Source of the DNA: Diphasiastrum complanatum
Taxonomy: Eukaryota > Streptophyta > Lycopodiopsida > Lycopodiales > Lycopodiaceae
Length of the DNA: 64,000 nt
Assembly (NCBI GenBank): GCA_029204225.1
Contig: CM055095.1
Coordinates: 33,049,732 to 33,113,731, forward strand
Reading direction: 5' to 3'
Both the position numbers and the translations under genes were made by a program. Shown here piece after piece: positions 56,281-64,000 of this stretch. The notes beneath the pieces are model-generated. The model did no database searches. It was given only the letters and a program-made list of their open reading frames with translations, and was not told where the DNA came from. The number at the start of each line of letters is the position of its first letter. The first letter of the stretch is position 1.

Positions 56281-59200
56281 AGGCTTAAAGGGACTTGACT
56301 GTTTTCAAACGTGGCCGGTTCCTAGAAAAGAGCATACTCGCCGATTCTTGAAAAATAGCACACCCATTGGTTAGGGTCTCCAAAACCAGGTTGATAACAA
56401 AAAAAAAACAATACCCATCCAACAATGACCATTTTAGTCTCTTATTAAACAACAAATACCATACAATTCGAATACAAATTAAAATGCACAATTATTATAT
56501 TTTGATATGGATTATTGCATCACCTAAAATTGAAAAAGACTTTTACTAGAGTATGCACAAGCATTAAATGCTAGTTGCCCATCCAATGATCCATTGAGAG
56601 AGTGTCCATTGGACACACTATCTCACTTAAGTTGGATCATTGGATGGACATGTGGTATTTAGAGCTTATGTCTTTAGATACTCGCCCCATGCAAAAAGGG
56701 TTTACATAAAATTTTGAGATTTGTTTAAAAAAAATGAAAACAAACCTCATTACAAAACCAATGGACTTTTGGCCTATGAGTTGCCAAAAAGCCAATTAAA
56801 ATAAATTCAATAGGGTTCCTCTAAGGTGGTTAAAAAAAGAATTATGCAAGGACTCCTTGAGGCTTGTCCCGTTGAAAGTTTGAAGGTCTACTCAATTAAA
56901 AAGATAAGCTAAAGTGAGACTAGGAAAAGAAAAGAGAAGCATCAACCTTGCAATCTGACGTGCACTACCACCATTCATATTTTCGAATTTGTATGTTCCA
57001 ATGTTGCATTTCATTTCAAAATGTGAGTACCTAAGAGGAAAATTCAAATATTTTGAAATCTTGCCTTTCAAAGAGACGAGTAACTTTTTAGTGTATTCAA
57101 CAAACGTTTGAAATGCAAATAGTCCTTGGACGTGCAGATGAGTCAGGAAGAGTCCGAAGGAATAAAGCATGTGTGAAAGATTTGAATCTGATCAGTACCC
57201 ACAAAGGCCACTGTCGTATGTACCTGCACCAGTATTGTTGATCGTTCCTTCACGCTGCTGCAAGGACAGTATCTTCAACTCATAAGAATTATGGAATTTC
57301 AATGAAGATTTGGAAATTGGAATCTTATGGGTACATTAAAGTTTGAAGGCAATAATGAGCTATCATCGTCCTTGACTCCTTTGCCATTTGCCATTGACAA
57401 TTTCAAAAGAATGATTCAAATTTCATGAAAGGCGAAAAACGCTCATAGACATGTTTTTATGGGAGTCACTGCCCCGTACACGTATCTATGGATGTTTTTT
57501 CATGAAGCTGGACTCGAGCCTCGAGGTATAGGACTCAGTCTCTCACTTTCAATTGTGCATCTCTGGATTCTGTACTGTTTTTGTGTGATATGCTGGTGGG
57601 TTTCGTGAAATTTACTTGGATCTTAATCCTGATTGTTTTGCTTGTCAAAGGTACAGTTCTTTTTGGAAAGGTACATGCAGTCTCCATAGCCTGTTTAGCT
57701 GTAGCCTGAGGTAAATGGATGTCACAGGAATCATGAATGTGTATCCTGTGAATCTTAATTTGTGAGCAAAACTTTAATTTTACAAGGGATAAGGCAAAAC
57801 TCTAAGGATTTTTTCCAATTGAGTAGTAATCTTGGATTTGGGATCTTTTATTCACATTTTAAAAAATGGGTCTCATTTATTTATGTCCATGAATCATCTT
57901 GGTAAAGACGACAAAGCTTGAAATGTAGATCAACTCATGAACAATAGAACAACAACATGGGTGAGAAGCTCAACCTTCATGTCATGATTTTGCAACCTAT
58001 CTTGGATTTGGATGGACCGAATTGGTACTGGAATGGTGATCCCAGCTAGTTATTAGTCTTGGTATGAGTATATGGAGGTCAAAAAATTTCAAAGGTTAAT
58101 TTGAAAATTTTGAAAAACATGACCTTTTGTTGAGAGTATTTGGCACATATATTTGAAGAACACAATACATGTTTGTGCCCTCTAATGGATTTCAGACATC
58201 TTAAAAAACCTACTACATATCAAAATAATTTATACAAGCAAAACTAAATGCTAATTTGACAATATCTCCCATGCTTGGGTATCAACATGAGTATCACTTT
58301 GGTTAAAATTAGTCTTTAAAATTAGCCTTAGTCTGATACTAATGTAGGTATTGACCTAATTAATAGACATATATCAAGTTTTTCATATCAGCCAAGTATG
58401 GTTTTTAATACCAAGGTTGACCCTATGTACCCGACCAACATTGGTTTTTACAAAGTTTGACAAGAGGGTTGGTCACCATTCTCTACAATGTGCTCTAAAC
58501 ATAGGTTATCTTGCTTAATGTGTGTCGTAAAAAAAGTCTTACTCTATAATTTTGTTGGGTTCATGAACTTCAACTGGACGACATTATTTTTAGGTTCCAT
58601 TAACTAGTGCTTCATATTTTCAAAAGGTTTCATTTTCCCAGAGCTGAAAATTACAACTAGTCAATCTAAATGCAAAATTAAGTCTTGTTATGTGCTAGAT
58701 AATGAAGATCCCCAAAATTAGAACAGCCCATGCATGTAAGATTTAAGCTAACCATATGGTAAGGACAAAAAGCCCGAGACATAGAAAAACATATGTTGAA
58801 TCTCGTATAAATGTCGCTTGAACACTTTTTTGCGAATGTAGAGGATTGGCAAAAAACTATTTAGTTTAAGCTAAAATTTTCTTATGGCCCACAATTTTTG
58901 GCATTTTAATAACTATGATGTCCTCTTCCAAGTTCTTAAGACCTTCTTCTAGGCCATAATATACTTTTGAGAGTTTCTATGGATCACAAAACGCATGTTC
59001 TACTGACATGTCACTTTCATGTGGTTTACATTTGTCTTATGGTCTCAAAAAATGATATAATCTATCAAATTTATATGCAGTTTTGTAAAGTCCTTAAGAA
59101 ATCTCATTCTTTGCATAATTTAATGCACTTCAAGAATGAAGATTAAAATGCCATGTTGATCCTTTACTATAGAGGAGAAGTTTTTCTATTGACATTTATT

Positions 59201-59289
59201 GGTTGTTTAATAAATTAATCAAATCACCAATGAAGGTTTCCTAGAAATATTGTTAAATTTTCTCAAACCAACTTATAAGGTCACTAGGT
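56281..59289. other. AT-rich region without recognisable genes
   Basis: About 3 kb with only short random frames (for example 56892-57170 minus). No retroelement motif found on either strand. It contains the small foldback at 56577-56649 and may be the least disturbed intergenic DNA here. Confidence 0.5.
56577..56649. repeat. small foldback (MITE-like) hairpin
   Basis: Arm 56577-56593 (GCCCATCCAATGATCCA) is the reverse complement of 56633-56649 with one mismatch. Inside, AGAGTGTCC and GGACACACT pair again around ATT. No clear target duplication. Confidence 0.75.
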
Positions 59290-59460
59290 TTACCCTTATT
59301 CAAAGTGATCACAAATAGCTGCATCACCTTCTGGTTTGAGCTCTATGCCATCAACGATGTCCCACGATTCTTTGGCTAGTAGTATGACCCTCATCTTGAA
59401 TTTTCAGAGATGGTAGTTGCCTCCATCGAGTTTGTCAATCAGAGATGAACTAGAAGATGG
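59290..59460 (-). pseudogene. Copia-I gag N-terminus
   Basis: An ATG near 59463 starts Met-Asp-Pro-Ser-Ser, then Lys-Leu-Asp-Gly-Gly-Asn-Tyr and Phe-Lys-Met-Arg-Val-Ile-Leu and Trp-Asp-Ile-Val-Asp-Gly, a Copia gag start. A stop replaces the expected Trp after Tyr-His-Leu. It is lost after about 55 codons. Confidence 0.75.
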
Positions 59461-59601
59461 ATCCATTCTGGTTTGAATGAGATCGTTGGTAGAAGCAACA
59501 AAATCAGAACACTGTTGGCTGCGCGCTTGCTATAGAAAATGTCTTGATAGAAACAAGACCGATAATCCGCGCAGTAGAAATGCAGATTACTGAAATGCCC
59601 A

Positions 59602-59990
59602 CTCTGATACCATTTCATAAAACGTGGGTGACCGACAACGAAAGTTTGAGCGTAGGCATGTAGGAATGGAAACGCAACAGTTAGCAGCATAAATATTCAA
59701 GATGAATGATTCAGACAAATTGCACAAATGAACAATACAGTAGTGAGAAAAATGCACTCAGATTAATATCAAACAGTGAGTACAATGCTTGAAGCAATAA
59801 CTTCAACTTGATTGTTGAGCATGATTACGCTGGCTAAACTCTGATTGTTAAAAACCTTACTTAGCTCGATTCAGCTAGTAGTATATATTAACAAGTGTCT
59901 TCAAAAAATATCTTACAAGCATTGAATGCTATTTACAGCCGTCTTTGTATATGTACAAAGTAGGTAACCGCCCTTGGGATATTTAGTTGT
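59602..59990 (-). repeat. Copia-I primer site and 5' LTR portion
   Basis: The minus strand reads TGGTATCAGAG at 59602-59612, preceded by LTR-like sequence on the right (59613 on) with a TATATATTAAC stretch near 59880. The outer LTR end is not clear and there is no partner LTR in the window. Confidence 0.6.
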
Positions 59991-60051
59991 CCAATTGTTT
60001 TAGGGTTGATGACAGTTTGGCGAAGTCGGTCTACCACTGTTGTGAAAAACC

Positions 60052-60246
60052 CGAAGGTGCCTTTGAATAGAGAAAGCATGTAAATCCCGAAGGTGCAAAA
60101 ATCCCGAAGGTATGCCTGACATGGATTTTAAGACATTCTGGTTACTGTGTCGCATTTTTCTGAAGGTGCGAAAAATGCGAAGAAGGCGAAGGTGCCTTAA
60201 AAATGTTTTAAGGCAAAAACGAAGATTGTGAAAAATGCGAAGGTCC
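60052..60246. repeat. clustered CGAAGGTGC repeats
   Basis: CGAAGGTGC or a one-base variant occurs at 60052, 60088, 60105 (as CGAAGGTATGC), 60161 (TGAAGGTGC), 60187 and 60238 (CGAAGGTCC), several within a larger GTGAAAAATGCGAAGG phrase. Spacing is irregular. Confidence 0.8.
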
Positions 60247-60300
60247 GAAATATGTAGTTTGTAAAAATTATAACAAATAAGGATCCTAAAACACTTGAAA

Positions 60301-60941
60301 TGATGAGGGAAACAATAGATTATGATTTCATAAGATTAGCACAAGTTGAACCATCAAAATCCATCAAAAATCTATGCTTGAACCTCACTAAATGGCCCAA
60401 ATCCTTGGAGAAGGCTTCACACGTGTGAAAGTACGGCCTCCCACAGTCTGAGTACTGTACACCATACCTACATTCAATCCTATAATCATTAGTAATCACA
60501 AGTACTCAAACAATTATGAACACAGAGAGCAATTGCACCATTATGAGAGAAAAAACATGAAATTGCTTGATTGATTTTGGTGAGATATCATCACCTATAT
60601 ATACATGATCCATCACGGTTTTGGGCAGGTATGAGTAGCCCTAAACCTATCCCTAATTCTAATTTTGGTGGATCTTTCATCCCTACCAAGTTAGGGTTGG
60701 AATCTTGGAGATCCCTCAACAATGCAAAAATTACCAAAAATAGCTCCTATTTTTTCTCCCTTGTATCTAAGCATAATTTAGACTCATTCCAAAGGTTCTA
60801 ACACTTAGGTCTACTTGAGAACATCCTTATGAATGGAATCCTATGCTATTTGTCACGTGTGACAAGCCACATCATGGTCATCTAACTATTTACAAGTCAT
60901 ATGACCAAAACTAGTCAAGCTAGAATTGTGAATTTTTAACA
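60301..60941 (-). repeat. Copia-G 3' LTR (left edge uncertain)
   Basis: The minus strand starts TGTTAAAAATTCAC at 60941, next to a purine tract (GTGAGGAGGAG, 60942-60952). The left edge is estimated; CACACGTGTG lies at 60418-60427. The other LTR is outside the window. Confidence 0.65.
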
Positions 60942-60964
60942 CTCCTCCTCACTATCTAGCTTGG

Positions 60965-62722
60965 TTCAATCATTGCTTTACTAATCACTCCAAGTGATGA
61001 TCTGAACTTCATAAAAGGTGTCTTTTGAAGTGGTTTAGTAAGTAGATCAGCTACACATTCATTGCTTGGAACATGCTCCAAAGCAATCTCCTTGGCTTGC
61101 ACCATTTCTCTCACAAAGTGATGGCATATCTCAATGTGCTTAGATCTTGCATGGAAGATTGGGTTAGATGCAAGGTGTTGGGCTGATATATTGTCATTGT
61201 AGATGATTGGTGCCTCCTATGAATCCATGATCTTTAGTTCCACCAATAATCTCTTGATCCAAAGTACCTCCTTTGTAGTGGTTGTCAAAGCTTTGTACTT
61301 GGCCTCGGTTGAAGATAGAGATATAGTTTCTTGCTTTTTTGAAAGCCATGAAACCACACCTTCTCCTATGAAAGTTGAATAGGAACTTGTTGATTTCCTA
61401 TCCCTCTTGTCCCCTGCAAAATCTGAATCACTAAATGCATGAAGGTTAATCACATCTCTTCTATATAGAATCCCAAAATCCAATGTACCCGAGACGTATC
61501 TTAGAATCCTCTTAGCCTTTTTCCAATGGATATTCAATGGCTTTTGCATGGATTGGATCAACCTACATACACTAAAGCTAAGATCTGGTCTAGTTATAGT
61601 GATCCACATTAAGGAACCTATAAGTTGCCTAATGTCCATGAAGGATCTTTCATCATCTTCATTTGGCACTTTTACATCTTGCTCCATTGGTGTGTCAACA
61701 CTTTTGCATACTTCCATCTTAAACTTCTTTAAAAGACTTTGAACATAGTTTACTTGACTTATAAAGATAAAATCAGACCCTATAAGTACTTCTATGCCTA
61801 AGATGAAGTGAAGACACCCTAGATCTACCATCTTGAACTCTAAGGATAGATCTATCTTGATTTTTTCAATACCATCAACACTATTTCCACTAATGATGAT
61901 GTCATCTACATAAATGAGTAAAAGTACAATACCAACATCATCAAACTTAATGTAAAGAGTGGGATCATATTCACTTTGAACAAAAGAAAGTGAAATAAGA
62001 TAGCAATGTAGTCTTGAATTCCAAGATCTCGAGGCTTGCTTCAAGCCATAGATGCTTCTTTGGAGATGGCATACTTTGTTCTCCATTCCATGCTTGATGA
62101 ACCCTTGTGGCTGCTCCATATAGATATCCTCTTCCAAAAAACCATTCAAGAAAGCATTAGAGACATCCATTTGACATAGAATCCATCCAAAATGTGATGC
62201 AAGTGCAATGATTAGTCTTATTGTGACCATCTTGGCCACGGGTGCAAAAGTTTCCTCATAGTCTATCCCTCTCTCTTGAGCATAACCTTTTGTAACTAAT
62301 CTTGCTTTATGTTTGTTAACACTCCCATTTGCATTCAACTTAAGCTTGAAGACCCACTTGCATCCTATTACATTCCTTTGAGGTCTCTCAACAAGCAACC
62401 AAGTTTCATTCTCAATCAAGGCATCATACTCATCCAACATAGCTTTATACCATTCTTTGGAGTTCAATGCATCTTCAACATTAGATGGTTCTTCAAAACT
62501 AGATAAAGCATAAGAAGTGGATGAGATACCCTCAACTTGCTGTCCTTTGCCTTGATATCTGAGCCTTGATGGCTCCACTTTTGCCCTTGAAGATCTCCTT
62601 GGTGTGATAGGTGGGTTTGGTGCTTGCTCCTCCATGAGCTCCTCCTCAAAACCAAGATCTTGCTCCTCGGCCATCTTCTTCTTGATTGTTGGAGCACTTG
62701 AGCCTTCTTCAAGCATATGCAT
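60965..62722 (-). pseudogene. Copia-G reverse transcriptase and RNase H
   Basis: The frame 62722-61217 (501 codons) has Gly-Cys-Lys-Trp-Val-Phe-Lys, Tyr-Gly-Leu-Lys-Gln-Ala, the catalytic Tyr-Val-Asp-Asp-Ile-Ile (about 61895), Trp-Ile-Thr-Ile-Thr-Arg-Pro-Asp-Leu and RNase H Ser-Asp-Ser-Asp-Phe-Ala-Gly-Asp, Ser-Trp-Leu-Ser-Lys-Lys-Gln, Ser-Ser-Thr-Glu-Ala-Lys-Tyr. In that last motif Lys replaces the usual Glu. TAG at 61217 precedes about 80 more in-frame codons ending with Leu-Leu-Thr-Lys-Pro-Leu. Confidence 0.93.
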
Positions 62723-62732
62723 ATGATGTTCA

Positions 62733-63524
62733 TCAAAGATGTTGTTTCAAGGATGGGAGATAGACTTTGTAGCCCTTGCTTGAGCTTGCATATCCAAGCA
62801 TGATCCCTCTTGTGGAAGATGGATCCTCCTTGGTTCTTGTTTCCAATGGCACATGCACATAACATATACACCCAAAAACTTTCAAGTGATTAAGATTGGG
62901 TTTCTTTCCATACAACATCTCATAAGGAGTTTTGCCTTCAATTGCTTTGCAAGACACCCTATTCATCAAGTAGTTTGCACATACAAGAGACTCACCCCAA
63001 AAGGATTTGGGCAAACAAGCATCTGTTCTTAAAGCCTTAGAACATTCAAATAATGTTCTATTCCTTCTTTCAGAAACTCCATTTTGTTGAGGAGTGTAAG
63101 GACAAGAAGTCTCTTTCTTGATCCCTTCCTCCTCACAAAAGGCCTTGAACTCATTGGAGATGAATTCTCCACCATTGTCACTTCTAAGAATCTTGATGCT
63201 ATGATTATGATGCTTTTCCACAAACAACTTGAACTTTACAAAAGTATCAAATACTTGAGACTTGAAGGAAAGTAAGAACACCCAACAATATCTTGAGTAG
63301 TCATCAATGAAGGTTAAAAACATGGATGAACCTCCATTAGATTTGGTGCTAGCAATGTGCACATCCGAGTGTATGAGTTCAAGAGGATGAGATGACTTTG
63401 TGATGGAGTTAGGAAACACCTTCTTATGTGCCTTGGATAAGGCACAAGCTTCACAAACCTTGTCTTCCTTCCCAATAGACCTTGGTAGGCCTAAAGCATA
63501 CTCCTCCTTGATCATAGCCTCCAT
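62733..63524 (-). pseudogene. Copia-G integrase
   Basis: It follows Leu-Trp-His-Lys-[stop]-Leu-Gly-His across 63549. It has Cys-Glu-Ala-Cys (zinc ligands), Ile-His-Ser-Asp-Val (first Asp), Leu-Arg-Ser-Asp-Asn-Gly-Gly-Glu-Phe (second Asp) and Gln-Asn-Gly-Val-Ser-Glu-Arg (Glu), so the DDE triad is complete. A frameshift near 62735 separates it from RT. Confidence 0.93.
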
Positions 63525-63548
63525 GGAACCCGAGTTGACATGTCCAAG

Positions 63549-63999
63549 TCATTTGTGCCATAAAGTAAAGGTAGATATCTTGCTCTTCTCGGCCAACATG
63601 ACAACATTAGTATCCACAAATGCATCCAACTTATGAAGTTTGCCAAGTCTAGTGCCCTTAGCCACTATCTTACCCTTCTTCTTGATGAAACATTCATTTG
63701 AAGCAAAGTCAACATTGAAACCATTGTCTACCATTTGGCCAACACTTAGTAGATTCTTTGTTATTGTAGGAATGTACAAAACACCTTCTATGTTGATCTT
63801 TTTGGAAGATCCTAAGCAAAGGGGAATGCTACCAACTCCTTCAATCTTACAAGCTTCATCATTTGCTGTATAGATAGACTTTATAGGTCCATCATAAGAT
63901 AAGAGAGAAGAGAAAAACTCCCTTTTACTAGTCATGTGTGAACTAGCACCCGAGTCAATCCACCAAGGATCTTCTCCTTTGAAGCTTGTTGAAGAAAAT
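63549..63999 (-). pseudogene. Copia-G protease region
   Basis: Trp-Trp-Ile-Asp-Ser-Gly-Ala-Ser-Ser-His-Met at about 63965-63930 is the protease site. Then Ile-Tyr-Thr-Ala-Asn-Asp, Val-Leu-Tyr-Ile-Pro and Asn-Leu-Leu-Ser-Val-Gly-Gln follow, to TGA at 63549-63551 in place of the Arg of the LWHKRLGH motif. Confidence 0.9.
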
Positions 64000-64000
64000 A

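Larger units (their letters stand above)
60942..63999 (-). mobile_element. Copia-G internal region, runs off the window
   Basis: Protease, GAG-pre-integrase, integrase, RT and RNase H in Copia order on the minus strand, with the purine tract at the left. It is related to Copia-B, E and F. Gag and the 5' LTR lie beyond 64000. Three lesions are visible: TGA at 63549, a frameshift near 62735 and TAG at 61217. Confidence 0.93.

Overview
The window is nuclear DNA of a land plant, from a gene-poor, retrotransposon-filled region. The signs are Copia and Gypsy LTR elements primed by initiator-Met or Asp tRNA, GT-AG introns, a BAHD acyltransferase fragment and very long GA/CT microsatellites. I cannot name the species. 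None of the genes looks like a bacterial or organelle gene.

Layout. 1-7.9 kb: a BAHD acyltransferase fragment with a stop codon, several local repeats, a Copia gag scrap, a Gypsy pol remnant with a large internal deletion, and a decayed Gypsy gag. 7.9-25.2 kb: one large Gypsy element on the minus strand (here Gypsy-A, tRNA-Asp primer site). It carries gag, protease, RT, RNase H and integrase, plus a long extra reading frame between integrase and the 3' LTR. A 5.96-kb Copia (Copia-B) is nested in its integrase with a TTTGG target duplication. 25.2-32.3 kb: the least transposon-like part. It has a minisatellite, four GA/CT tracts of about 120-220 bp, a cluster of GC-rich self-complementary hairpin modules, and two divergent multi-exon gene-like units. 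The right-hand unit has a possible ParB-like segment and CCHC zinc knuckles.

32.4-36.4 kb: a Copia deletion derivative (Copia-E) with intact LTRs, CACAC target duplication and an open gag-protease frame. 36.4-39.7 kb: LTR-like and unassigned DNA with a 44-bp perfect palindrome. 39.7-46.1 kb: a Gypsy-A-type fragment meets an opposite-facing Gypsy-A-type LTR plus leader, which is cut by Copia-F; the Copia-F gag-protease segment is duplicated in tandem within one 850-codon frame. 46.9-52.0 kb: a decayed chromodomain Gypsy (Gypsy-B). 52.0-54.6 kb: another Gypsy gag-protease (Gypsy-C) with a probable LTR. 54.6-56.3 kb: a Copia fragment of a different lineage (Copia-H). 56.3-59.3 kb: AT-rich DNA with one small foldback. 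59.3-60.0 kb: a Copia 5' end (Copia-I). 60.3-64.0 kb: the 3' part of another Copia (Copia-G), running off the window.

Almost every coding unit is broken by stops or frameshifts. The exceptions are the gag-protease frames of Copia-E and Copia-F. LTR pairs of Gypsy-A, Copia-B and Copia-E each differ at roughly 3 percent of sites by eye, so these insertions are of similar, moderate age. A recurrent palindrome, CACACGTGTG, occurs nine times, mostly in Copia LTRs and leaders. All element names are local labels for this window.
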